DNA of 64,000 nucleotides from positions 1-64,000 of the forward strand of contig JBBDQP010000092.1 in the NCBI GenBank assembly GCA_040905965.1, written 5' to 3'. Positions 16,244 to 24,451 of this stretch are shown piece by piece; positions within the stretch are counted from its first letter, which is position 1, and each line of letters starts with the position of its first letter. Under the pieces are notes generated by a model that saw only the letters and a program-made list of their open reading frames with translations, was not told the origin of the DNA and did no database searches. The translations under genes and the position numbers were made by a program. The DNA is from DATHWB01 sp040905965. Its GTDB lineage: Bacteria; Actinomycetota; Acidimicrobiia; Spongiisociales; ZC4RG35.

Positions 16244-17202
16244 CGGTGATCCACCCCCGCAGTCTCGAGGAGGCCGTCTCGTATGTCGGGGAGTATCGGG
16301 CAGGAGGAACAGACGTCGAGGCTCGTCGGCGCATCGGGCTGACCCAGGACGTGACGATCGACCTCCGGAATATTCCCGGGATCCGTGGGGTGGAACGCTC
16401 GGCAGAAGGGACTCGCATCGGTGCGATGACCCGAGTCACCACCATCGCGACCGAGCTGGGATATCCGCCATTGGCGATGACGGCGGCGTCGCTCGCCAAC
16501 CCTCACACCAGGGCGGCCGGGACCCTGGGCGGCAATCTGCTCCAACAGACCCGCTGCTGGTACTACCGGACCGGCGACGTCGACTGCTTCAAGACCGGAG
16601 TGGATGGGTGTCCCGCCCGCAGCGGTATCCATCACTTCGGCAACATCTTCGACACGAGTTCCTGCGTTGCTCCCCATCCTTCGTCGTTGGGGATGGCGCT
16701 CATGCTGTACGACGCCCAAGTCGAGGTCCATCCACACCGCGCATTTCCGATCGCCGATCTCTACGACGCGGTGGATCCGACCGCTGAGCACACACTCGGC
16801 AGCGGCGAGATCGTCACGTCCGTATTGCTCCCGCCCCCGGTCGAGGGCGAGCGCGGTGCGTACTGGAGGGCGACGGCTCGGTCGCTGGCGGAGTGGCCGC
16901 TGGTCGAAGCCGCATGCCGGCTGCTGGTCGAGGGCGACCGGATCACCGACGCACGGGTTGCCGTAGGCGGAGTCGGTCCTGTGCCACGACGTCTGCCGGC
17001 GGTCGAGGAGAGCCTGCAGGGCGCGGTTTTGGACGGGCAGTCACTTTCAGCCGCCGCGACGCGGGCCGCCACAGGCGCCCGACCTGCACCGCAGGCCTCC
17101 TATAAGGTCGCCCTGCTCGAAGCGGCCGTCGGCGAGGTGCTCGAGAGGGCGATTGCCGGAGCGGATTCCTCGGAATTGGCCATGCACGAGCGTCCGCTGT
17201 GA
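16240..17202 (+). CDS. FAD-binding subunit of molybdenum hydroxylase with a four-cysteine insert
   Basis: A 320-residue subunit of the CoxM/PaoB type that passes electrons from the [2Fe-2S] centres to FAD. FAD-binding motifs are AGGTDV (residues 21-26) and TLGGNL (95-100). Right after the second motif is an insert with Cys106 (RCWYY), Cys116, Cys124 and Cys142 (SSCVAPHPS). This matches the PaoB/4-hydroxybenzoyl-CoA reductase beta pattern that holds a [4Fe-4S] cluster; that cluster is inferred here. The gene overlaps the fused subunit by 4 nt, completing a two-gene enzyme. Confidence 0.9.
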   Translation: MTVIHPRSLEEAVSYVGEYRAGGTDVEARRRIGLTQDVTIDLRNIPGIRGVERSAEGTRIGAMTRVTTIATELGYPPLAMTAASLANPHTRAAGTLGGNLLQQTRCWYYRTGDVDCFKTGVDGCPARSGIHHFGNIFDTSSCVAPHPSSLGMALMLYDAQVEVHPHRAFPIADLYDAVDPTAEHTLGSGEIVTSVLLPPPVEGERGAYWRATARSLAEWPLVEAACRLLVEGDRITDARVAVGGVGPVPRRLPAVEESLQGAVLDGQSLSAAATRAATGARPAPQASYKVALLEAAVGEVLERAIAGADSSELAMHERPL

Positions 17203-17231
17203 CGGCTTGCGCCGGAGGGAAGCACAGCCGA

Positions 17232-17237
17232 TAGGCT
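17232..17237 (+). promoter_or_regulatory. -10 element for gene at 17247
   Basis: TAGGCT ends 9 nt before ATG 17247; the spacer has no Shine-Dalgarno. Confidence 0.45.
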
Positions 17238-17246
17238 GAGACCCGC

Positions 17247-17804
17247 ATGGCAATCGACATCGCCGGCTTCGTGGCCGACCTCAAAGAACACGCAATCGAA
17301 CACGGTTTTCACGTCCACGACGAAAGGCACTTCGTCGAGACCTACTCCCTGCGCCAGTCGTGGGAGATCGACGTGCATCCGGAGGAGGCCTGCAACGGCC
17401 CGATTGACCTGCACCTCTCCCTCGACGTCGACCCCAGGGTCCTCCTCGGTTTCGTCGATCATCTCGAGGGTCTCGACGACGAATTCGCCGAGCCCGAAGA
17501 CGAGTGGCAGCTCAAACTGTTCTTCAACTGGGGCATTCCGCCGCTGTCGCATCCCCCCGATCTGCTCGTACTCGCGACCGACCTGGCCGGGATCGGCGGG
17601 ACCGACGTCCCCGTCGAGGTTTCGGCGATCGACTCGTTCGCAGCCGTCACCGACGCCCCGGAGCGCCGACTGCAGCTGGTGGGGACAACCGACGTCTCGT
17701 TGGCGTCGATGATCATGGGTCGCGAGCAGTTGTGCAGCGCACTCGATCGAGCCAAGGACGTCAGCCTCTACCTCCTGGACCGCATGGCCTCCTGGATGGA
17801 GTAG
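17247..17804 (+). CDS. conserved-looking protein of unknown function
   Basis: A 185-residue acidic soluble protein with no signal peptide or membrane segment. It contains WEIDVHPEEACNGPIDLHLSL near residue 40 (given here in part), a short acidic run, LKLFFNWGIPPLSHPPDLL near 90, and a helical C-terminus. The regular codon use and its own -10 element support a real gene. I do not recognise the family. It stands alone between the two molybdoenzyme clusters. Confidence 0.7.
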   Translation: MAIDIAGFVADLKEHAIEHGFHVHDERHFVETYSLRQSWEIDVHPEEACNGPIDLHLSLDVDPRVLLGFVDHLEGLDDEFAEPEDEWQLKLFFNWGIPPLSHPPDLLVLATDLAGIGGTDVPVEVSAIDSFAAVTDAPERRLQLVGTTDVSLASMIMGREQLCSALDRAKDVSLYLLDRMASWME

Positions 17805-17891
17805 ATCCGCTGGAGGCGGCGCGTCCCTAGTCGCCGCCTCCCGACTGTCGATGTGGTTGGATGCGGGGGTGCAGCCTCGAGTGAGCAACTG

Positions 17892-19469
17892 ATGGCGCGA
17901 TACGGGTTCGTCATCGACCAGGACAGTTGTATCGGATGCCACGCGTGCACGGTGGCGTGCAAGACCGAGCATCAGGTTCCGCTCGGGGTGAACCGGACCT
18001 GGGTGAAATACGTCGAGAAGGGGTCGTGGCCGGACACGTCGCGTCACTTCTCCGTGATGCGATGCAACCACTGTGCCGACGCTCCGTGTGTGGCGATCTG
18101 TCCGACCCAGGCGCTCTACACCCGAAAGGACGGGATCGTCGACTTCGACACTGATCGTTGCATCGGCTGCAAGTCCTGCATGCAGGCGTGCCCGTACGAC
18201 GCCTTGTACATCGACCCCGACGAGCACACCGCCCAGAAGTGCAACTACTGCGTGCACCGGGTCGAGGTGGGTCTCGAACCTGCGTGTGTCATCGTGTGCC
18301 CCGAGCAGGCCATCATCGCCGGCGACCTCGACGACCCCGGCTCGAAGATCGCCCGCATGGTCGCCACCGAGGACCTGTACGTACGAAGTCCGGAGCAGGG
18401 CACCAATCCGAAGCTCTGGTATCGGGGTGCAGATCAGGCTTCGCTCGACCCGTTGATGTCCGAGTTGCGTTCCGGATCCCAGATCTGGCGTGACGATCCC
18501 GATCCTGCGCCTGCGTGGCTGCGGGTGGATCTCTCTCCCAAGGATGCCGACGGACCAGCAGGCCCGCGCGGGATCGACCGTTCCGACGAGGTGCGGCCGC
18601 GCGTGGTGTACAACGCGGATCATCCGATGCCGTGGGGGTGGCGGGTCTCGAGCTATTTCCTCACGAAGGGCATCGCCGCCGGGTTGGCGATCGTGATGGC
18701 TTTCGTGCTCTTGGCCGGAGGCGATGCGGGGGATTCGGTTCTCGGTATGTGGCTCGCTCCGCTGCTCTCCGGTCTCTTCGTTGCAGCCACCGGTGTGCTG
18801 CTCGTCTGGGACCTGAAGCGTCCTGACCGGTTCTTCTATCTCCTCACGAAAGGCAATCCGGGTTCGTGGCTGGTGCGGGGTGCCTGGGTTCTCGGTGCCC
18901 ATGCTCTGATCGTCGGATGTTGGTTCCTCGCAGGCATTGCCGAAGCGGAGCGAGCGGTGGTCGTCCTCACCTGGGCTGCGGCGGTGGTCGGTGTGGCGAC
19001 GGCCGGCTACACCGCGTTCTTGTTCGGCCAGGCGGAAGCACGCGACCTGTGGCAGTCACCGACGCTGCTGTGGCACATGATCGCCGGGGCGATCACCGCC
19101 GGTGCGGGTGCCGGGCTGGTCGCGGCGCTGTTTGTGTCGGTCCCGGACTCGTGGACTGCAGTGTTCGCCTGGGCGCTCGTCGGCGGGGCCGCTGCTCTCG
19201 GTGCGATCGCCGCCGCGGAACTCGTCTCACATCATCCGACCCGCAACATCGCTCAGGCGATCCATCACTTGACGAAGGGCGTCTTCTCTCGGCAGTGGTG
19301 GCTGGGTGGCCAAGTGCTCGGTGTCGCCGTGCCAGTTCTGTGTGGCTGGGGATACCTGTCTGGTTCACCTCTGTGGGTGGCGGCGCTGGGCGGGGTTGCC
19401 GCCTGGGCGGGTATCTGGTTCGCCGACGATGCCTTTGTCAAAGCCGGACAGTCGGTCCCACTTTCCTGA
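17892..19469 (+). CDS. fused four-cluster ferredoxin / NrfD-type membrane subunit of a molybdoenzyme complex
   Basis: A 525-residue fusion of two subunits that are usually separate. Residues 1-145 hold sixteen cysteines for four [4Fe-4S] clusters: 13,16,19,23; 58,61,66,70; 90,93,96,100; 117,120,132,136, the DmsB/NrfC/PsrB layout. From about residue 245 there are eight membrane helices of NrfD/PsrC type, including WDLKRPDRFFYLLTKGNPGS. The fusion would carry electrons between the catalytic subunit and the quinone pool. ATG 17892 is used; homology begins at MARYGFVIDQDSC. The catalytic subunit follows 24 nt downstream. Confidence 0.9.
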   Translation: MARYGFVIDQDSCIGCHACTVACKTEHQVPLGVNRTWVKYVEKGSWPDTSRHFSVMRCNHCADAPCVAICPTQALYTRKDGIVDFDTDRCIGCKSCMQACPYDALYIDPDEHTAQKCNYCVHRVEVGLEPACVIVCPEQAIIAGDLDDPGSKIARMVATEDLYVRSPEQGTNPKLWYRGADQASLDPLMSELRSGSQIWRDDPDPAPAWLRVDLSPKDADGPAGPRGIDRSDEVRPRVVYNADHPMPWGWRVSSYFLTKGIAAGLAIVMAFVLLAGGDAGDSVLGMWLAPLLSGLFVAATGVLLVWDLKRPDRFFYLLTKGNPGSWLVRGAWVLGAHALIVGCWFLAGIAEAERAVVVLTWAAAVVGVATAGYTAFLFGQAEARDLWQSPTLLWHMIAGAITAGAGAGLVAALFVSVPDSWTAVFAWALVGGAAALGAIAAAELVSHHPTRNIAQAIHHLTKGVFSRQWWLGGQVLGVAVPVLCGWGYLSGSPLWVAALGGVAAWAGIWFADDAFVKAGQSVPLS

Positions 19470-19493
19470 CATGACTTCGAGGAGACCAGCCAC

Positions 19494-22208
19494 ATGACCG
19501 ACATTCCCCGTCTCATTCCCGGCTCCGGGCTCACCAACTTCCCGCCCGCCGATCGGTGGGACGACTGGCAGGAGTACGACGCCAGGGCATGGCCCGAGAA
19601 GATCGCCCGCTCCTACCGACTCGTGCCGACGACCTGCTTCAACTGCGAGTCCGCCTGCGGTCTTCTCGCCTACGTCGACAAGGAGACGGGGGACGTCAGA
19701 AAGTTCGAGGGGAACCCCGCCCATCCGGGTTCGCGGGGGCGGAATTGCGCGAAAGGGCCGGCCACGCTCAACCAGATGTACGACCCGGAGCGGATTCTGC
19801 ATCCGCTGCGCCGGGTGGGTGAGCGCGGCTCTGGCGAGTGGGAGCAGGTCAGTTGGGACGACGCCCTCACCGACATCGGGTCCCGTATCGGCAAGGCCAT
19901 TCGGGAGGACCGCCACGACGAGATCATGTATCACGTCGGCCGACCAGGCGAGGACGGTTTCATGGACCGGACGCTGCGGGCGTGGGGCGTCGACGGGCAC
20001 AACTCGCACACCAACATCTGTTCGTCCGGCGCCCGCACCGGGTACGCGATGTGGATGGGGTGGGATCGTCCGTCGGCGGACTTCGCCAACGCCGCCTTCA
20101 TCCTCCTGTTGTCGTCACATCTCGAGACCGGGCACTACTTCAACCCGCATGCCCAACGGATCATGGAGGGCAAGCAGGCGGGGGCGAAGCTGGCGACCAT
20201 CGACCCGCGCCTGTCGAACACGGCGGCGATGTCGGACTACTGGCTCTCGACCTGGCCGGGAACCGAGCCTGCGCTGTTCCTGGCGATCGCCCGGCTGCTA
20301 CTCGAATGGGATGCGGTGGACCACGCCTTCGTCCGACGCTGGGTCAACTGGCGGGAGACGCTTGCTGCCCGATTCCCTGAACTTCCTCAGACGTACGAGG
20401 AGTTCGTCGCCATGCTCGGTCGGGTCTACAGCCGTTACACCCCGGAGTGGGCAGCTGAGGAGTGCGGGATTGAGGCGCGTCAGATCGAAGAGGTGGCACG
20501 CGAGATCGCCCGAGCGGGATCGCGGTTTGCCTCGCACACCTGGCGGTCGACCGGTTCGGGCAATCTCGGTGGCTGGCAGGCAGCCCGCACACTGTGGTTG
20601 CTCCACGTGCTCACCGGTTCGATTGGCACTGTCGGCGGCACCGCTCCGAGCGCCTGGGACAAGTTCAAGCCGGAACACTGGAACACGCCGCCCCCCCACT
20701 CCCGGTGGAATGAACTCTTGTGGCCGCCCGAATACCCGTTGGCGCATCATGAGATGAGCTTTCTCCTCCCGTATCTCACCAAGGAGGGGCGGGGCAAGGT
20801 CGACGTCTACTTCACCCGGGTCTACAACCCGGTGTGGACCAATCCGGACGGGTTCTCGTGGTTGGAGATGCTCACCGACACCGACCGGATCGGCCTGCAC
20901 GTCGCTCTCACTCCGACCTGGTCGGAGTCCGCCTGGTTCGCCGACTACGTCCTCCCGATGGGGGTCGGATCCGAACGCCATGACACCCACTCCTACGAGA
21001 CACACATGGGCCAATGGCTCGGTTTCCGTCAGCCGGTGCTCCGGGTGGCGGGCGAGCGCGAGGGCAAGACGTTCGAGCGCACTCACGAGGCAAACCCGGG
21101 GGAAGTGTGGGAGGAGACCGAGTTCTGGATCGACCTGTCATGGAAGATCGATCCCGACGGTTCTCTGGGCATCCGTCGCTGGTTCGAATCGCCCTCGGAT
21201 CCCTCCCGGCCGGTCACTGTCGACGAGTACTACGGGTGGATGTTCGAGAACTCGGTTCCGGGACTCCCTGAACGGGCAGCGGCCGAAGGCCTCGACCCGC
21301 TCGGCTACATGCGCAAGTACGGCGCAGTCGAGGTTGCCCGCGACATCTATCAGGTCCACGAGCGGGAGACCGCCGGCGGGCTCACGATGGACGACGGGAC
21401 CAGTCGTCACGGGTTCCGGTCGCCGTCGAAGAAGCTGGAGTGGTGGTCGGAGACCATGCACGACTGGGGGTGGGAGGCAGAAGCGATTCCCACCTATCTC
21501 GAATCTCACGTTCACTGGCGGAAACTCGACCTCGCGTCCAACGAGCGGATTCTGCTTCCGATCTTCCGGTTGCCGACTCTCATCCATACTCGGTCTGGCA
21601 ACGCCAAGTACCTCTACGAGATCAGCCATGGTCATCCGCTGTGGATGAATCCCCTCGACGCCGAGGCGATGGATCTCGTCACCGGCGACCTCGTCAGAAT
21701 CAGCACCGATACCGGCCACTTCGTGATCAGAGTGTGGCGCACCGAAGGCATCCGACCAGGCGTGGTCGCCGCCTCCCATCACATGGGACGGTGGCGGCTG
21801 GAGGACGGGTCCGGCAACGAGCGCTGGTCGTCTGCGCTCGTTGACATCGCCAAGACCGGTGACAGCACCTGGCGTCTCCGGCAGAAGAAGGGGATCGAAC
21901 CGTTCACATCCGACGATCCTGACTCGGAACGCATCTGGTGGCGGGACGCAGGGGTCCATCAGAATCTGGCCTTCCCGCCTCACCCCGACCCGGTCTCCGG
22001 CATGCACGCCTGGCATCAGCGTGTCCGGATCACCCCGGCCGAGTCCGACGACCAGTACGGCGATGTCGTCGTCGACACCGCCAAGTCCTACGAGATCTAC
22101 CGGGAGTGGTTGGGGCTCACCAAACCCGGTCCGGGTCCCGGCGGACTACGCCGGCCCTTGTGGCTTGACCGGCCGGTCAAACCGACCGAAGACGCCTACC
22201 GGGTGTGA
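19494..22208 (+). CDS. molybdopterin oxidoreductase catalytic subunit (DMSO reductase superfamily, Psr/Phs/Soe-like)
   Basis: A 904-residue bis-MGD enzyme. An N-terminal [4Fe-4S] cluster is bound by Cys48, Cys51, Cys55 and Cys85. NICSSGARTGYAM places Cys176 where Psr/Phs-type enzymes have the Mo-ligating cysteine. The C-terminal cofactor domain includes HPLWMNPLDAEAMDLVTGD. No twin-arginine signal is present, so the enzyme should face the cytoplasm, as SoeA sulfite dehydrogenase does. GAGGAG lies 9 nt before ATG 19494. Together with the fused Fe-S/NrfD subunit it forms a quinone-linked complex. Sulfite or another sulfur compound is a reasonable guess because a TauE/SafE gene lies nearby, but the substrate cannot be read from the sequence. 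Confidence 0.88.
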   Translation: MTDIPRLIPGSGLTNFPPADRWDDWQEYDARAWPEKIARSYRLVPTTCFNCESACGLLAYVDKETGDVRKFEGNPAHPGSRGRNCAKGPATLNQMYDPERILHPLRRVGERGSGEWEQVSWDDALTDIGSRIGKAIREDRHDEIMYHVGRPGEDGFMDRTLRAWGVDGHNSHTNICSSGARTGYAMWMGWDRPSADFANAAFILLLSSHLETGHYFNPHAQRIMEGKQAGAKLATIDPRLSNTAAMSDYWLSTWPGTEPALFLAIARLLLEWDAVDHAFVRRWVNWRETLAARFPELPQTYEEFVAMLGRVYSRYTPEWAAEECGIEARQIEEVAREIARAGSRFASHTWRSTGSGNLGGWQAARTLWLLHVLTGSIGTVGGTAPSAWDKFKPEHWNTPPPHSRWNELLWPPEYPLAHHEMSFLLPYLTKEGRGKVDVYFTRVYNPVWTNPDGFSWLEMLTDTDRIGLHVALTPTWSESAWFADYVLPMGVGSERHDTHSYETHMGQWLGFRQPVLRVAGEREGKTFERTHEANPGEVWEETEFWIDLSWKIDPDGSLGIRRWFESPSDPSRPVTVDEYYGWMFENSVPGLPERAAAEGLDPLGYMRKYGAVEVARDIYQVHERETAGGLTMDDGTSRHGFRSPSKKLEWWSETMHDWGWEAEAIPTYLESHVHWRKLDLASNERILLPIFRLPTLIHTRSGNAKYLYEISHGHPLWMNPLDAEAMDLVTGDLVRISTDTGHFVIRVWRTEGIRPGVVAASHHMGRWRLEDGSGNERWSSALVDIAKTGDSTWRLRQKKGIEPFTSDDPDSERIWWRDAGVHQNLAFPPHPDPVSGMHAWHQRVRITPAESDDQYGDVVVDTAKSYEIYREWLGLTKPGPGPGGLRRPLWLDRPVKPTEDAYRV

Positions 22209-22909
22209 GCGCGGCGGTCGGCGGGGCCCGCCGCGATCTCGACGAGTGGCGCGAGTTGTTCTCCCAGGCGGAGGCGACCCCTCCGGATGCACGCGAGGTG
22301 TCCGTCACCGGCTACGACCCGCTCGAGGACCTGAACCGGCGGGGACGCTGGTGGGGCCATCGGTTCTCATCCGACCGGCTGGGGGACGTCCTGGCCTTCG
22401 GAGTCGCGCTGGCGCAGGCCGAGGTGGACGGCTGGGAGGCGGATGACCCAGTGGTCGCGACCCGCGCCTTCGAGGATCGGAGGTTTCTCTTCTCGGATCG
22501 TGTCGTTCACTGGGTCGTGCCGCTCTCCTTTGTGTCAGATGGCGCCGAGGGGATTCGCGAACGGATGCTCGCCCTTGGCGATCGGCTCCGGCCGGCGCCG
22601 TTGCTCACAGGCGACGAGGGGCTTCATCCACCGGGGGAGGATTCGTACGGGCCGTACGACATGCGGCTGAAAGTCGACCTCGGTCCGACGGATCGCTGGA
22701 CTGCCTTGGCTCTCTCGCATCCGGGGACAGCCCGGCTGTGGCGTGATCTGGCGGCGCGGGCCGGTCAGATCGGGCAAGAGGCCTCAGCTTCGAAGGAACA
22801 TCGAGATGAGCACCCCGATGGCAACCGCGGTGAGGAGAGCGAGACCGACGCGGACGAAGCGGCCGTCCCGCTCACCGGCGAGCCGGATCACGACCCACAC
22901 CACCCTTAG
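22205..22909 (+). CDS. accessory protein of the molybdoenzyme complex (possible assembly chaperone)
   Basis: A 234-residue soluble protein that starts at GTG 22205, overlapping the catalytic-subunit stop as GTGA. Third position in such operons often encodes a TorD-like chaperone, but I see no clear TorD motif, so the role is inferred from context only. Residues ~80-170 contain a regular alpha/beta stretch (DRVVHWVVPLSFVSDGAEGI). The last ~41 residues are low-complexity and acidic because they are antisense to the end of the DUF1634 gene, giving a 126-bp convergent overlap; the true C-terminus may be shorter. Confidence 0.65.
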   Translation: MSAAVGGARRDLDEWRELFSQAEATPPDAREVSVTGYDPLEDLNRRGRWWGHRFSSDRLGDVLAFGVALAQAEVDGWEADDPVVATRAFEDRRFLFSDRVVHWVVPLSFVSDGAEGIRERMLALGDRLRPAPLLTGDEGLHPPGEDSYGPYDMRLKVDLGPTDRWTALALSHPGTARLWRDLAARAGQIGQEASASKEHRDEHPDGNRGEESETDADEAAVPLTGEPDHDPHHP

Positions 22910-23068
22910 CAACGGGGTGGCGACGAGCAGCGTGACTGCCAGTCCGCCGGCGATCGCACCGGGAGTTCCGGGGACCAGCAGGGCACACAGCGCCGTCACC
23001 GTGAGCACCCAGATCGTCCCGCGCAGCCACGGGCCTTGCCGTCGTCCGGTGATCGAACTGGTGGTCAT
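22784..23068 (-). CDS. DUF1634 family membrane protein
   Basis: A 94-residue protein with three membrane helices (IWVLTVTALCALLVPG; GGLAVTLLVATPLLRVVWVV; LALLTAVAIGVLISMF). DUF1634 proteins are routinely encoded next to TauE/SafE permeases, and here the start overlaps the tauE-like stop by 4 nt. It probably assists that transporter. Its 3' end is antisense to the end of the gene at 22205. Confidence 0.8.
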   Translation of the reverse strand: MTTSSITGRRQGPWLRGTIWVLTVTALCALLVPGTPGAIAGGLAVTLLVATPLLRVVWVVIRLAGERDGRFVRVGLALLTAVAIGVLISMFLRS

Positions 23069-23883
23069 GCCGACACGACCATCACGATCGACACCACCAC
23101 GAGCACGAAGCTCAGACCGAGCCGCACCTTCGTCGGGTCTAGTTGGGCCTGAAGCCGTGCTCCCAGTATCGAACCGCCGACCGCCCCGAGGATGACGGCG
23201 GCCGCCGACCGGGTGTCGATCCGTCCCTGGACGGCGAAGACCGAGAGGGCGGCGGCCGCGGTGATTCCGATCGTGAACGTGGTCGTGGCCGCCGCCACCT
23301 TGGTCGGAACGTGCATGAGTTCGGAGGTGGCGGGGGTCTTGATGAAGCCTCCGCTGACGCCCGCCGTCCCTGCGATCAGTCCGGCGACCGTCATGAAGCC
23401 CAGCCCGGCTCGGAGGCGCCGCACTTCGTAGGGGACGACGTGATCTCCGAGGGGGTACGCCCCGCCGAGCGATCCGATCCGCTCGCCGATGTCTGCCGGC
23501 CCGAGGGACGGATCGGGAACGTTGCGCAGTCCCTTGCGTCTTCCTCCGACGAGAGCCGCCAGAAACGCCGAGACGGCGAGCACGTAGACCAGAAGCTGGT
23601 TGGGAACGACATCTGACACCAGCGCCCCGACGACGGCACCGGCGCTGGCAGCGACCTCCGTGGTGATGCCAAGACGATGGTTCACGACTCGATGACGGAG
23701 GTGGGTGGGTGCCGCCGCGATCGAGAGGGCTGCCACCGAGACCAGGCCGAGTGGCGCCGCCTCGACCACCGGCATCCCGCTGAGCACGAGAAACGGTACG
23801 AGCAGCACTGCTCCTCCGATTCCGGCCAGAGCGCCAAGCCCGGATGTTGCCGCTGCCGCCAGCATGAGCACGAAGACGTTCAC
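23065..23883 (-). CDS. TauE/SafE-family permease (sulfite/sulfonate or organic anion export)
   Basis: A 272-residue polytopic protein in two halves. The first begins ATSGLGALAGIGGAVLLVPFL, the TauE signature glycine-rich loop, and the second contains GLIAGTAGVSGGFIKTPA, the matching repeat. Members export sulfite, sulfoacetate or other anions. GTG 23883 has TAGCGT 7 nt upstream. It forms a two-gene unit with DUF1634 and converges on the molybdoenzyme operon, which makes a shared sulfur-compound theme plausible. Confidence 0.88.
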   Translation of the reverse strand: MNVFVLMLAAAATSGLGALAGIGGAVLLVPFLVLSGMPVVEAAPLGLVSVAALSIAAAPTHLRHRVVNHRLGITTEVAASAGAVVGALVSDVVPNQLLVYVLAVSAFLAALVGGRRKGLRNVPDPSLGPADIGERIGSLGGAYPLGDHVVPYEVRRLRAGLGFMTVAGLIAGTAGVSGGFIKTPATSELMHVPTKVAAATTTFTIGITAAAALSVFAVQGRIDTRSAAAVILGAVGGSILGARLQAQLDPTKVRLGLSFVLVVVSIVMVVSA

Positions 23884-23890
23884 GACTTGA

Positions 23891-23896
23891 ACGCTA
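23891..23896 (-). promoter_or_regulatory. -10 element for tauE-like gene
   Basis: TAGCGT on the minus strand, 7 nt before GTG 23883. Confidence 0.5.
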
Positions 23897-23913
23897 GGAG
23901 ATCGGCCGTTGCT

Positions 23914-24270
23914 TCAGGCTCTATGCGCCTCGAGATCGGACAACGCAGCCCATTCGAGGGTCCGGGCGTGTGTCGCTTCGAGAACCACTTTCGGGGCCAT
24001 TCCCGCCTCGAGCGCTTCGACCCACCGGGAAGCGCACAGGCACCAGCGGTCACCGGCCTTCAATCCCGGGAAGCCGTGTTCTGGCATGGGCGTGGAGAGG
24101 TCGTTCCCAGCGGCCTTCGAGAACGTCAAGAACTCGTCGGTCATCACGGCGCACACCGTGTGGACGCCGACGTCGGCGGCGTCGGTGTGACAGCACCCGT
24201 CCCGGAACCATCCGGTGGCCGGATCGATCGAGCAGTCGTACAACTCTCCGCCGAGAACGTTCCGGGCCAT
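23914..24270 (-). CDS. DUF2237 family protein
   Basis: A 118-residue protein with the family pattern almost throughout: NVLGGELYDCS, DGCCHTDAADVGVHTVCA, GNDLSTPMPEHGFPGL and GDRWCLCASRW. Five or more conserved cysteines suggest metal binding or redox chemistry, but the function of DUF2237 is unknown. It is transcribed in the same direction as tauE, with 30 nt between this stop and the tauE start; a TACCAC hexamer a few nt before ATG 24270 is a weak -10 candidate. Confidence 0.9.
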   Translation of the reverse strand: MARNVLGGELYDCSIDPATGWFRDGCCHTDAADVGVHTVCAVMTDEFLTFSKAAGNDLSTPMPEHGFPGLKAGDRWCLCASRWVEALEAGMAPKVVLEATHARTLEWAALSDLEAHRA

Positions 24271-24438
24271 CAGTGGTACCGATCCCCCGGGAGTAACTCG
24301 AGGCCGGAGCCGGCGGCAACCGTCACCAGGGGTTGCCCAACGTGAGTGTCATCTTGGGGAAGAACCATGACGCAATCATCGCGGGACGCGCCTTCCCCTG
24401 CCGTCTGGTTTGGCAGAGATGTCGTGCGCCGCCGTTCC

Positions 24439-24444
24439 TAGCCT
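24439..24444 (+). promoter_or_regulatory. -10 element for MFS gene at 24452
   Basis: TAGCCT ends 7 nt before ATG 24452. Confidence 0.5.
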
Positions 24445-24451
24445 CCAGCCG

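Noticed and set aside
17100..18902. 600-codon minus-strand frame
   Set aside because: Antisense to the fused Fe-S/NrfD subunit and the 17247 gene; the sense strand has clear cysteine motifs.
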